From positions 1,453,501-1,517,500 of the forward strand of contig JAJGOT010000099.1 of the NCBI GenBank assembly GCA_022457155.1: 64,000 bases of DNA, read 5' to 3'. The first letter of the stretch is position 1. Every line of letters begins with the position of its first letter. A program made the translations under genes and the position numbers. The notes beneath the pieces were generated by a model. It was not told where the DNA came from and did no database searches. It saw only the letters and a list, made by a program, of their open reading frames with translations. The DNA is from Cladopsammia gracilis (Eukaryota; Cnidaria; Anthozoa; Scleractinia; Dendrophylliidae). Below, one piece after another: positions 30,231-41,600 of this stretch.

Positions 30231-31535
30231 CTATACGGAAAACAGAAATTCAGGAAACTGCCCAAAGCCAGCATTTGTCCTCCTGCTAGTTACAGTTGAA
30301 AATGTAAATGTCGCACCAGCTACTTTCCGAATATCTAAACGATTATGCCCATATCCAGATGCCGGACCAGATATAAGCGCTTCAATTTGGTACCTACTGT
30401 TTTTCTCTAAAAAAGTTACAGAGTCAAACAAAACTTCAAATCCATAGTAGCTATAATGTTTGCATTTCAAAAGCTTTGAAGAATATGCTCCTGATTTGGA
30501 TACTAGAGTTAAATTGCTAGAATTCTTCACTTCCAATGTTACTGTGTAGTTGTTGTTCTCACTGCCAAACAAACACAGCCCATGTAATGTGATGTCTTTG
30601 TCCACACTAAATCCAATGACGTCCTTGCCACCGTCTTCGTAAGTCCAATCCGACGGTTGCATTAAGTTAAACCTGCCATAATGGTGAATGACACAAAAAC
30701 GTCTTCGAGTCTCCGAAAACCCCGTAGGAGAAGTCAATTTTGAGCTGAAAAACTTAAAAAGAGTGATCATTTCATCTGGAGTAAGAATGTTTGCATCAAG
30801 AACGACACCAGCAAATTCCTCTTGTTTCATCACTGGAAAACGTATTGCTTTAATAACGTGTTCGCCAAGAACTGTTCTCTTTATTTCACCCTCAGCTGCT
30901 AAACCTTGCTTTTCACATTGTTTTGTTGCCCACAGATCAACAGCTTTAAACAACTCCACCTCTTCAATCGTCAGAGTTTCTCTTGAGACTACTACTTCAA
31001 GTAAGGACTTCTCAATTGTCTCAAATCCATCCGATTTCACAGCTGTTTCTGTCTGATTCTCGATCACTTTCCAGCATCGATCAACGAGGCTTTTCTCTTC
31101 ATATTTCTGTGCAACTGGCAGGATGGAGAAAACGTTTGACGGACCTAACTTATTTTTAAGATAATCCATGCATTTCTCAGCAAGAGAAGGCACCATGTAT
31201 TTCTTAGCCAAATAGAGCACTCCCATCGCATTACCTCCGCTCAAGTTTACTTCATCGCTGTACATGTACCGAAACAACTCCAATAAACTCTCGTACTCAC
31301 AGTCAGGCAGTTCAATACGGTCTCTTGTCTCCGCTAGCTCACCATAAAACATGGCTTCAAACACAGGACTACCAATCGCCAGCACAAACTTATGAGCAGG
31401 AATCACCTGCTTACTTTGACTTTCGCTCTTTTGAACAACAAACTTCACATCGCTGAGGCGATCGTTGTTGAACAAAAACGTGGCTCTTTCTCTGATGGTG
31501 GGTCTTGTTGTTTGCCAGTTTAGTTTAGTGGACAT
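30231..31535 (-). CDS. BTB-BACK-PHR protein, copy E (intact)
   Basis: 434 aa, complete, single exon. BTB is at about 20-128 (FVLAIGSPVFEAMFYGELAE), BACK at about 130-245 (NQTETAVKSDGFETIEKSLL, AVDLWATKQCEKQG) and PHR at about 288-434 (VIHHYGRFNLM, VDKDITLHGLCLFG, SYYGFEVLFDSVTF, ending PEFLFSV). As for the family, a cullin-3 adaptor role is expected, not shown. The start reads MSTKLNWQTTRP. The upstream flank is long (680 bp) and leads straight into the 3-prime half of a GPCR pseudogene, so this module shows the ancestral spacing of BTB and receptor. Confidence 0.92.
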   Translation of the reverse strand: MSTKLNWQTTRPTIRERATFLFNNDRLSDVKFVVQKSESQSKQVIPAHKFVLAIGSPVFEAMFYGELAETRDRIELPDCEYESLLELFRYMYSDEVNLSGGNAMGVLYLAKKYMVPSLAEKCMDYLKNKLGPSNVFSILPVAQKYEEKSLVDRCWKVIENQTETAVKSDGFETIEKSLLEVVVSRETLTIEEVELFKAVDLWATKQCEKQGLAAEGEIKRTVLGEHVIKAIRFPVMKQEEFAGVVLDANILTPDEMITLFKFFSSKLTSPTGFSETRRRFCVIHHYGRFNLMQPSDWTYEDGGKDVIGFSVDKDITLHGLCLFGSENNNYTVTLEVKNSSNLTLVSKSGAYSSKLLKCKHYSYYGFEVLFDSVTFLEKNSRYQIEALISGPASGYGHNRLDIRKVAGATFTFSTVTSRRTNAGFGQFPEFLFSV

Positions 31536-32215
31536 ATTTGTTAAGCGGGACGAGTTCAGAAAGTCGAGATATTCGCTTTTCTTCGCCGCTACAGGCAGTT
31601 AACAACAGCAGTCGTTTAATAGTCAAGCTGGAAATGATTCGTAGACAGCACCCACTATGTATATCAATTAAGCCTAAGACATCACGCGATCCAACCTTGT
31701 TCGAGGGAGGAAAAGAGAAGACCCCGGAAGCGACGTTGCACGCGATCCAAGACGTCACAAAAGTAATATATATTTTTCATCTGACCGGGCGGATTATTTG
31801 CACCGTGTATCTCAAGTTTAAGATGATCTAGGGTCGCAAAATATTGAGAAACTAAAAACAGTCACCTGCAGGTGTATAAAAAATTTTCATCTGTTTTTAT
31901 TTGAATCCTTAAATTTCAGGCGGTGTTGGACTTGGTCCACGGCGGTCCAATCACATGTCAGCTGAACTCCAGCTTATTGACTGGTGCAATGCGGTGACCA
32001 AAGTCCAGGTTACCTTTAATACGTGATGCGGGCCAAAAGGATATCGCGTCTCTGGGGACGAGATTGGGGACAGTTAAAAAAGCAAAGGGGGTGGGGGCAA
32101 GGGCAAGGATTACTGTGTCAGTCCCGCTAAAAGCGGTCCACTCGATTTCATGACCCTCAATCTCAATGTTTTGAATTTAGACATTTTATGTAAAAAATGG
32201 GACGATATTAAAATG
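31536..32215. repeat. 5-prime flank of BTB module E
   Basis: The most complete version of the spacer between BTB start and GPCR stop. It carries the AACAGCAGTCGTTTAATAGT block, a CRE-like remnant GACATCACGCGATCC near 31678, and AATCTCAATGTTTTGAATTT just before the receptor. Confidence 0.6.
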
Positions 32216-32724
32216 TCAACAATTGGCAAACAGAAAAAGGCTCACGAACCGTTTTCTCCCAGCTTGGATTATCTGACCGAAAGTTCTTCGAAATTCCCCG
32301 TTGAAACCAGCGTAAACAAAAACGTTAATAGTCGCGTTTGTGTAGATCATGCACACCGCTATTTTTGCGACTACAGGTGGAATGTTAGACTGTCCAAAAA
32401 CAGCGAGTAGATCAATTAGCGTGATAGGTAACACAAGGAGAATAAACAAACCAACTAATATGACAACCATTTTTGAAATTTTCCTCTGCCTTAATATAAA
32501 TTTTCTGCGGTTTTGATGACGAGCAGTACTTGATTGGCAAACCGTGTCAGCTTGAGTTGCGGTCGTGTCGCTGAATTCGAGACTATTCGTTTCAACCTGG
32601 ATGTTGGTCTCTACGTTTATATGTTGTTCGTGAATGACTCTCATTTGCCTGTGGCTTACCTTGAGAAGAAAGCCGTTGTTGGGAGTTGCTAAAATCAACG
32701 GAAGCAAACAGAAACCTATTAGAA
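32216..32724 (-). pseudogene. GPCR pseudogene, 3-prime part (TM5-TM7)
   Basis: Reads LIGFCLLPLILATP (TM5), a long third loop with ARHQNRRKFILRQRK, LFILLVLPITLIDLL (TM6), and NATINVFVYAGFNGEF (TM7), then a C-tail ending in a stop at 32216. It is highly similar to the receptor at 1018-2124. Receptor homology stops at CCTATTAGAA (32724). The missing 5-prime part, same strand and order, is at 50013-50395. Confidence 0.85.
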
Positions 32725-32752
32725 TCAAAGGGCTCTTAAAGCCATCTCGTTA

Positions 32753-32968
32753 ATGCGAGAGAATGTAAGGTTAATAAAAAACAACAACAACAACAAGAAT
32801 TGGAAAAGTTGGGTGCCTTTGATAGGTAAATGTAGTAAAGACGTGATAGGTAATATGTGTAAAGCTGCTAAATGGTTTATTGAAGTTGAAAGATTGAAAA
32901 TACCTGTAGGTCTAATCGAAGAGTTAGACATTGCAGTCATAGAGGACTTAAGGGCTCTATTTCAATAA
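32753..32968 (+). CDS. small hypothetical ORF at the insertion edge
   Basis: 71 aa starting MRENVRLIKNNNNNKN and ending AVIEDLRALFQ; it begins inside the terminal motif. After an AAC microsatellite the reading WFIEVERLKIPVGLIEELD has protein-like, hydrophobic-charged character. I recognise no domain. It could be the last exon of an element gene or a chance frame. Confidence 0.25.
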   Translation: MRENVRLIKNNNNNKNWKSWVPLIGKCSKDVIGNMCKAAKWFIEVERLKIPVGLIEELDIAVIEDLRALFQ

Positions 32969-34119
32969 AAGTCATGAGCAACAAAATAATCACGAGTATG
33001 AATGTAAATAATTTTCATGTTAATTTAGCGTATTTGTTCAAAATAGTCTTCATTTTACAGCTGAGGGGAAACTTCAACTTGATTATATTAAGCGAACAAG
33101 AAGCTGTACACAGCTTGAACTCGTGGCGCCTTTAACTTATTGCAGCATTGATTCCCAAGTGATTTGAGTGCTTTTACAGAGAAACATAAGCTTGAAATTA
33201 TGTCTAATCAAAGGCTCCTAACAGCCAACCCGAGAAGAAAAAATGCTAACGCGTAACGCGTAACGCAATATTGCCGTACGCTTACGTTTTCACACTGACA
33301 CAGTTCGATATATATTTTTTTTAATAAAACGTAAGGATTTTTGACGAACGAAAAATAAAGTACATCACTTTCATAATGTCCAGTTCGAAAAAAGAAAAAA
33401 AAAAAGAAAAAAAAAAAGAACTCTCTGGAGAATCGAACTCGAGCCGTCCGGGACTGAGCCACAAACTCAATTACTGCGCTGTCCAAGAGCACATACTGCC
33501 TACCGACTAAATTTTATTATTTTAATCTAGATACGCATCAGAACGCGTGTTTAGGTTGCAAAATCCTTTTAGATCGATTTTAATGTTGCACTAAAAACTC
33601 CAAATGCGAAACATCTGTAACCTTATTGTTGCCTATATTCGTTTACATCAAATTAATTATTGTTATCGTTGGATTCACGTTGAATTCCTGTTACGAAACG
33701 TGTTCGTAACAAAGCATTTGCTCACTAAGTTTACAGCTGATGGAAGGAGCGAGTGAGTGAGTGAGAGAGTGAATTTTATTTAAACACCCTTGCCGATAGC
33801 CTGTTCATCATGCTTTCACGTATACACGGGTTTAAAAGTAAGACCACACTGCATTCACTAGATTCAGTAGCTGACACTTAAACTCGACCCGGAGCTTGAT
33901 CGCTAAGCGTCCTAAGCAAATGGCAAGTTTAATATACAAAACACAGAACTTGCCAGAGCAAAAATCCCACAGGAATAAGCAGCGAACACAATATTAAACG
34001 GCCTATCCATCCATGAACGCCTTGAATTGTCTTGAAAGTGTGCAGTTGTACGCAGTAGTTCTTTATCTTGCTTCTCGAGTACACACACGGAGAGATTTTA
34101 CGGTATGTATTTCATGGCC
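32969..34119. other. no gene identified; short (GAGT)n and A/G-rich tracts
   Basis: A GAAAAAAA-type purine tract lies at 33388-33420. A GAGTGAGTGAGTGAGAGAGTG tetranucleotide tract lies near 33751, followed by AATTTTATTTAAACACC, which looks like the tail of an antisense retroposon. Nothing else was recognised. Confidence 0.4.
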
Positions 34120-34256
34120 GAAAGCCATATAGTCGTCGATATAGACTTAAATATGCGTGCATAAATTTGCATGCGCTAATGTGACACGAAAAAAAGAAAA
34201 ACAAGAAAAGTCAACGCCGGATTTACAACTCGTGTGCTTCGCCACGAGTAATGAGC
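34120..34256 (-). repeat. 5-prime end copy of the 7-kb SAP-gene element
   Basis: In minus orientation it starts CATTACTCGTGGCGAAGCAC and continues through ACGAGTTGTAAA, TGTCACATTAGCGCATGC and AAATTTATGCACGCATATTT. It is the same hairpin-led terminus as 44350 and 18345, kept for only about 130 bp. Confidence 0.6.
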
Positions 34257-35171
34257 CGAGGCCAATTTGGTTGCTACGGGGGGAAATTATGAGGAGGGAT
34301 GGGGGTGGCAAAACTACTTAGATTCAATCTATCTTTAGAGAGCCCTTTTACTTAGTTAATTTTCTATGTTTTGTATCAGTCACAGTATTTTAGTAGCAAT
34401 GACTTGTATGGCACTACAATGGCGATTTTCCTATCAATCGAAATTTGGGAAAGATGTTCGAAGGTTAAAAAATATTTACTATCTTTATTTATTGATATTT
34501 AAACAAAACTAAAACATATTGCAACGATTTTCATTTGGGATTAAAATTGATTTACTAGCAATGTTTTTAAACAGCCAATTAATATGTGCAGTGTATATGT
34601 GGATGTATGAGACAAAACAAGAACTTTGTGCATGTGAATAAGTTCAGTAAAAAGACTTCAGTAAAAAAGGAATGTTTTATCTAAATACTTCACTAAGGTA
34701 GACTATTGTAAAAAAGGCAAATGAAAATATTTTACTTGTCGCTTTTTCCGTCAACTAAAAAATTGTGTACCTTCGGGCAGAATGGTGTCTCTTGTGGGAA
34801 TAGAGCTGGTGATTAGATTTCGTTTCCTTTTATAGCCGAAGCTGTTTTCAAAACATCTCGGCTAAAAGAAGCCTTGGTAAAAACGACAAGCGACGTGGCC
34901 CCGAAAATTGCCGACATGAGACGTTCTGAACAGCGAGAAGCGGCTCGATTCCGCTTCAAAAATACGACAAATTACGACAGCGACTTTGGAAGGTTGTGCA
35001 ATTTACCAATAAAATTAAACATTATTGACCATATCGTTCATATCAACACCCGACGGCCAACGGTCTTTTACATGTAATGATCAATTTGTTATTGAAACGT
35101 CTACCAACCTCGTTCCCAAGGCCCCTATCTTCCTCTCTCTTGGATCGGACGTGCAGTTAGAGGGGAGTAAT
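34257..35171. other. intergenic, nothing identified
   Basis: AT-rich. A 67-codon frame at 34874-35077 and overlapping frames to 35333 have no recognisable domain. Confidence 0.4.
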
Positions 35172-36108
35172 AGGGAGCTTACGAATCGACGACTTTCGCA
35201 CGACGACGCCGTTGGATTGCGTGACATGCCTACTGCGCATGATTTTGTGGGCAGTTGCCGGCGTCGAGCCAAAGTCGACGACGTTGTTTTGAGCAAATTG
35301 ACGGTGTCGCCAAAACAGCAGAACGTGAGGTGAGTTTTCGAAGTTTTCTCTCGTTAATTCAGGGGATTTTGCCAGATAATTCAAGAATCACATCAGGGAG
35401 ATGTTGTTTCTGACTATTTGTCCGTTTTCATTCAAGTAACGCCCAAAAATATCAAGTAGAAATATGGCAAGTGAAACAAGTGAAACGCCAAGTGACACGA
35501 AAAGGTAAGGATGAGATTGCGGAATGAAAACTCGTTTATGTTAATCACACCTTATTGAAGGATAAGACATTTGCTTTTGTTTAACGAATTTTCAAAGAAA
35601 TTAAAAGGGGTGTATATTTTATAGTCGGGTCTATAGTTAAAAATAGGAAAATATTTTACTGGAAGCCGCGACTGGAAGCAATACACGCTGCTAGATTTCA
35701 AAACGTAAGCTTGTAATTCGATGAGGTTTTTTATTCTTGTCCTGAGTCATCTTTTAGCCAGCCTGAAGTTGTAGAAACACAAATTTGTCTCGGCTTTCTG
35801 CTATGCGAGCGAGCAGATGATCTGTATCACATTTGATTTATAGGGACATCTAACATAGGCTTGTAAATGTCGGGCAATTTTCGTTTTCTAAGCTTTGTTT
35901 ATTTTTGGTCGCTTCGGCTGTTAGGATAAGTCTGCCGTAGATATTTCGCATTTTAAACAATTCACTTGTCCAGCTGGCCAAGAGATCCCACCAACGTCGT
36001 CGTCTTCATTAGGAATCGTAAATTCAAATTTCTGCAGGACGGCGACGCGGGACTATGACGTGACCCAACGGCGTCGTCGTGCAAAAGTCGTCGATTCGTA
36101 AGCTCCCT
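35172..36108. mobile_element. non-autonomous DNA transposon, AGGGAGCTTACGAATCG ends
   Basis: Terminal inverted repeats of about 47 bp (AGGGAGCTTACGAATCGACG at the left, CGTCGATTCGTAAGCTCCCT-type at the right) differ at one or two positions. A 3-bp AAT flanks both sides. 937 bp, with no transposase seen. Confidence 0.8.
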
Positions 36109-36116
36109 AATGATAC

Positions 36117-36245
36117 CTCGAGTTGGACTTCGAGTTCGAGTTCGAGTTCGAGTTCGAGTTGGACTTCGAGTTGGACTTCGAGTTGGACTTCGAGTTGGAT
36201 TTCGAGTTGGACTTCGAGTTGGACTTCGAGTTGGATTTCGAGTTA
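36117..36245 (+). repeat. TTCGAG minisatellite, copy 1
   Basis: Order: one TTGGACTTCGAG unit, four TTCGAG hexamers, then about seven 12-bp TTGGA[C/T]TTCGAG units. It is open in two frames (VRVRV / FEFEL), which is a repeat artefact. Confidence 0.85.
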
Positions 36246-36339
36246 GTAGGAAGAAAAATTCGAGAAAAATATCAAAAAAGAAAACATCATTTAACTAGAT
36301 TGTCACAACAGTGTTTTAATAAAGGGAAACATTCACAAA

Positions 36340-36482
36340 AGATTCCGTCTTGGATATCAACACTCACTACAAGCCGACCGAGACCTTTCAGTACACACAC
36401 ATCGCCTCACGCCACCCACCAGGCTTAAAATATGGATTCATTAAAGGCGAAAGCAATAAGATTGTTTAGAACTAACTCTTCA
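36340..36482 (+). pseudogene. PLE reverse transcriptase relic, part 1
   Basis: The plus reading LHYKPTETFQYTHIASRHPP then GLKYGFIKGES matches the post-catalytic part of a Penelope-type RT, and also the relic at 56130-56230. It breaks after AGAACTAACTCTTC; the continuation is at 44515. Confidence 0.6.
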
Positions 36483-37350
36483 TAACATACCAAAATATTG
36501 ATCCCTCAGACGAGACATTTGCTCCGAGCGTACGCGTTACCAAAATGAACTGTTGCTCATAACTATGTATGTATACGCTATTGTTTTGCTTTTCGATTTC
36601 TATTGTTTTGGCGTTTGTTTTAGTTTTAAGAACGGTATGCATAACTAATATTTGGGGTTAAACGGAAATCTTTCCGGCTGAAAAGTGCAAAATGACGGAG
36701 GTTTTTTCGCTCGAACCAAAGCAAATTTCCCACCGAAATGTTTACTAGATTCCAATCTTTCCAAAACCGAGTGTGGATGTTGACATTGCGCCTGTTAAAA
36801 TGAGTTAGAACGCTTAAAGCGATGACCGCGCGGTCGAACTCCATACAAGCCTTTATACGAAATTGCTCACTTCAAGGTAAAAATGACGGTACTTTTTTTA
36901 AAAGTTATTAAAATATTTTAACGTTTCTAGATAGAATAATAACCATATTACTGGAATCCGAGTGTGGATTTCAGAAAAGTAATTCACAAATTGCAGGGCC
37001 ATGCATTAACAGAAGAGCATGCGAATAGATACAAACTACTGAGAAGTCAAAACTGGCTCAGTCGAAGCATAGTGCACTGAAAAAATGCCAAAATGACGGG
37101 TTTTTTTTCGCTCCAACTAAATCATATTTCCCACCAAAATGTTCACAAGATCCCAGTCTCTTCAAAACCGAGCGTGGATGTTGAAATTGCGCCTGTTAAA
37201 ATGAGTTAGAACAGGATAGAACGCTTAAAGCAATGACCGCGCGGTCGGACTCCATACACGCCTTTATACGAAGTTGCTCACTTCAAGGTCAAAATCACGG
37301 GACTTTTTTTTTAAGTTATTAAAATATTTTAACGTTTCCAAATAGAACAA
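36483..37350 (+). repeat. element with a roughly 260-bp direct repeat, left part
   Basis: 36690-36965 is repeated at 37090-37350 with a period near 396 bp (TTTTTTCGCTC, GAGTGTGGATGTTGA, GACCGCGCGGTCG, AACGTTTC). Copy 1 runs uninterrupted into AACCATATTACTGGAATCCG; copy 2 is cut at 37350 and resumes at 44351. The whole unit sits inside the PLE relic. Confidence 0.75.
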
Positions 37351-38684
37351 GAGGCTGCAAGCAGCCTATACTCATGCGCATGCGTACGAAAATTTTATGA
37401 TATATTTTAAACATGATAAGAAGATGTCCGATATGAAGAAGAGTTACTCCTTTCATTCAGTCATCGTTCTCAAGTGTATTAAGGCTTGACCATTCGACTC
37501 GCAATACCCCCCGCAAAGGCTCGCGGGGAAAACGTTGACAAATTAAACTTGCTATCCAAGATGGCGGAACCGCTTGGTAAAGCATGCAATCTGTGAGACT
37601 TCACTGCTTGGACATATCGATTCATTTTGCTAGCTGTTGGGTGGTTACATAGAAGGATGTTTTTTCTTCAACCGAAGGTAGGTGTATTTTCTCTTTTTCT
37701 TCATGTAAATGCAGTTTATAATGATTTCCTTTCGATCGATCGTGAAATGGCGTGGCGCTTTCGCTTCGCGGCCGTCTGAAATCAATAACTTCGTAACTTA
37801 CTGTATTTAGCATTTCATCGCAAAAACAGGGATGATTTGCCAGTGAAAAACTATTTTTGTTTTCGAAGTTTACCGTTGGTTTAGTTATCTCGTGATTTTT
37901 AGAGGTTTTGAAGTTGTTTATTGCTAAGATGAACTGATAGATTCTCCTTAAATGTTCACATGGTTTGTGCAATTTTGTAGTCGAGAAGATGAATTTTGAT
38001 CATGTAGTCTTTCGCAAAATTCTATATATCCGTTATAAACAATGCTCCGAATGCTTTCTATGCAGCTTTTAATGACAAAATATCTTGTTTTTTCTTCAAG
38101 TAACAAGAATAATTTCTCAATTCCGAAATCCTTTCATACATTCAACAGCAATTTCACCATCATTTACATGACTGCATATGAAAGGTTCAAACAGCTACAT
38201 GTGATCTCAAATTTCATGAAAGACGCAAGTTAATTAAGCTTACTTTTTTTTGGAATCAAAAAGTATTATGAGTAGGAGTTAAGGAAATTGTTCTTAATAT
38301 GTTTATGGAATAACTCCCAAGCATGATCAAAATGATTTCAAAGTACAGTGACCATTATAATGTTATATTTAATTTATTTAACTAAAATATTTGTGAACAG
38401 CAATCATCATTTTGTTGCTGTGATTAAATGTCTCCATGATTAACTTGAATCAAACTTCAGTTTAATATATCACATATGTTATTTTAAGCGTGAACCCTTT
38501 ACCTCTTAGTAGACATTAATTTGTATCTCAAGGTACACAAGCTGGTTCAAACTTTAGAGTCATTGAAATAAAACCCTTAAGTATGACCATTCAAATTAAA
38601 AATTGAAGCACTTTCCGTTTATTGAAAACGTTACAAAAATTGACTGTATTTGGAATTTAGCACTCCTAAGAGATAAAGGGTTAA

Positions 38685-41600
38685 CTAAGACAAATGGACA
38701 GTAATCTTCCACAGTGTGAGTAGCTCTGAAGCTCTTCTCATCTGTTTCCTCTTTGATGTTATTTCAACGCTCTGCTTTAAGTCATTTTCTGTTGCTTCTC
38801 TGTCCATAGATGACCTGAAATGATTTTTCCAGTTTTTAATTTCATTAAAGACATGTTTGTATGCTTTAAGTGTCAGAATTTGTATCTTGGCCAGGTGTGT
38901 TTCATAGCGTTCTATGTGATACCTTGATTTGGGATTTTTGGCAACATTCAGCTTAAGTTTGTCAAACTTTAAAACTTCTTCACAGGTGCCTAGAACTTGT
39001 TACAGGGCTTTTGCTGTCTTTGTTTCCAATTCATCTGATTTTTTTCTTTTTAGCGGTGGTTCTTGAGGTGAAGATTCGTCATCAGGTCTCATTCTTTTGT
39101 TGCATTCAATTGGGTTTGGCAGATTTTCTTCCTCAACTTCTGTTTCATTTTCTGCTTGAGGTTGTTCACTACTGGTACATGTACATGAAATTGATTCTAC
39201 CAGCATGTTGCTTGGGCCATTGTCTTCTGCCATTTCGTCATCATCTTCTGCCATTTCGTCATCATCTTCTGCAATTTCGTCATCATCTTCTGCAGGTTCA
39301 TCATCACTGTTTGGGACATCTTCAATATGAGTGTGAGGTTCAATGCAATGATGTTGGTCAGAACCACTGTCTTCCACTGACTCAAATGAACAGCATGTTG
39401 GGGGTCTTTGCCATTTGCCACTATCATCTCTCAATTTTGTTGCAGGAATCTTCACCTTGTCCACCAAACATTTGTTCCAACAGACATCCAGTAGCTCCTG
39501 CTCTTTGGTTATGGAACTGGAACGGAAGTGGTGAAGATGTGGCCCGTCTTGTCGGAAGCTGGGTTCGTCTGGTCCATCGAAGAATTCAATGCAATCTTCA
39601 GTCTCCTTCCACCATACCCCTTCTCCTGGCTTTAGAAAATCTGCAACGAGCTTCAGGTGAGCTTCCCAGTGACCGGCATACTTCTCAAGGTTGCTCTTCA
39701 GCAGGATGGTGTTCTCCAGTTTCGGAAGGGACTTTGCCATCTTACTGATTTCTCTCTCCTCTTTAAGAATATATTGACTTCCGGGATTGGACTTCTCTCC
39801 TTGCAAGTGCAGGATGGCATTTTTGGAGAGATCTTCGATTCTCTTGCTCCAGGTTTTTGTTGTTATGTCTGAGAGCTTCTCAAACAGGCGTTCAAACATT
39901 TCTGCATTTGTAGACCTGTGAGACGTTACTCGAAGCAGTTGGGCAGAGTGAGCCGTGCAGCTGTGGAAGTACAGGCCAAAGAGTTTCCTGGATGTGAGGG
40001 TCTTTGGTGGAGTCAGCACCCGGCGACACAGGATTCCATGCCTCCAGCACAGATTGTGCAGGCGAAGGATCATCTTTGGTGATCTTGCTTCCTCTTGTGC
40101 ATAATAGATCTCAATCATTTCACAGAGAGTAACAAGGAGCAATCTCACCTCACGAGTAGCCATTGGGTATAGAGCAATGGTGACAAAAATGAGGGTCTTT
40201 CGGAAGTCTACGCCCCTTATTTTGTCTTTGCTGAACTGAATTGCAAGAATCTCCTTTAGTTTGATGAGTGTGTCAATGTCATTGATGTGGTGTGGTAGTT
40301 CTTGCAGTAGATTCTTGATGTGGTTCATCGAACAGTGCAAGGCCTCAAAGTACAACACTTCATACCTCTCAATGTTCAGTTCTTGAACAGAGACATCACG
40401 GTTTTCACTGTTGTAGAGAAGTGCTGGTAGTCTTGTAGTGCCTCCAAGCATGGTGAATAGTTCTTTCTGTAACTCCTCTTTTTTGCCCTCCCCAGATCTT
40501 CCTCTTGCTTGCAACTCTGCTTTGATATCATTTACTTTCATATCTTTGAAGGGATGTAAGTTTCCTTTTCTTCCAGCAGGACCAGACAGAATCAATTTTT
40601 TTTTCTTTTCAAGTGTTTTGTATTTTCTTTGAAGGGTGTACTCCAGGTCATGGCTGGAATTAATGTTACCATCACAGCCTGGGCAGCCATAGTTGCCTCC
40701 ATGCTGTGTGCCATCTTCCATCTCCGCTGCTGGGTTATCTCCATTCATGAATCTCATAACATCCCACACTTCAATACCAGATTCGGTCACAGTGGGGTTC
40801 TTCAAATGCCTGAGATCATCCTGTCGTGTTGGAATGAATCTCATTTGGTCCTCAACTGTTGATCTACTCTGGCCTAAGATGTATAGTTGAGGTTCCTCCA
40901 CTGTTGCTTGTACATCTACATCTTTTCCTGTCTTATCCAACATTTCTTGTCTTGTCACATGTATGGCAGGATCATAAAGTTCCCGCAGGCAAAATAGCAT
41001 GTGACCATAGTTGGCTAGAGTTGAGTGGTCATGCCAGAGGAGCCAGTGCCTTTGACGCTGGTATTTCTTAAGACAGGATCTCATTTGGTCAATGTCATCA
41101 CTGACTTCTTCATGGATTTTTTGGAGCTCTGTAGTTAACTCTTCCTTCGTTAACTGGTTATAGTAGCTGTCATCTTTAATTTTTAGTAAATTCTTGTTTC
41201 TTATCAGAGACTCTTTCCTAATATCTTGAAAAGGGATTTTTCTGGCCTGGACATCAATGTTTTTTTGTATCACTTGACCTTCACTGCTGACTGCTAACTT
41301 TGATATTTCTGTCTCTACCACAGGAACACCAAGATTGTATGTACCATTTTCAATCAGGTTCTTGATGCTTGCTCTGATGCTTGCATTGGTACGTGACACT
41401 GGAACTGATACTGCCCCTCCTCTCTGTTTTTTAATGGCTCGTCTTACCCGGAACTCTGTAAGTTTTAAAATAATTATATTAAGGAAATGTTATTATGTTA
41501 TTATTATTATGCATAGTTATTTGATGTGGCTGTATTATTTCTTTAGCTGACAAGAGCAGTCTAAAATATAATGGATGTGTGTATTTTATTTTCAGGACTT

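Noticed and set aside
33421..33500. Possible tRNA gene on the minus strand (GAGTTCGATTCTC B-box-like)
   Set aside because: The acceptor and anticodon stems do not form and the T stem is only three pairs. At best it is a decayed SINE.
35025..35384. Overlapping ORFs on both strands around 35.0-35.4 kb
   Set aside because: They span the edge of the AGGGAGC-ended MITE and non-repeat sequence, so a single real exon is unlikely.
36110..36428. Open frames reading VRVRVGLRVGLRV and FEFELDFELDFEL over the TTCGAG array
   Set aside because: They exist only because the repeat unit is a multiple of three without stops. There is no start context or domain, and the same happens at 46693-47004.
39011..39748. 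245-codon plus-strand ORF
   Set aside because: It is antisense to exon 2 of the SAP-domain gene, whose frame is longer, spliced consistently and has recognisable motifs.
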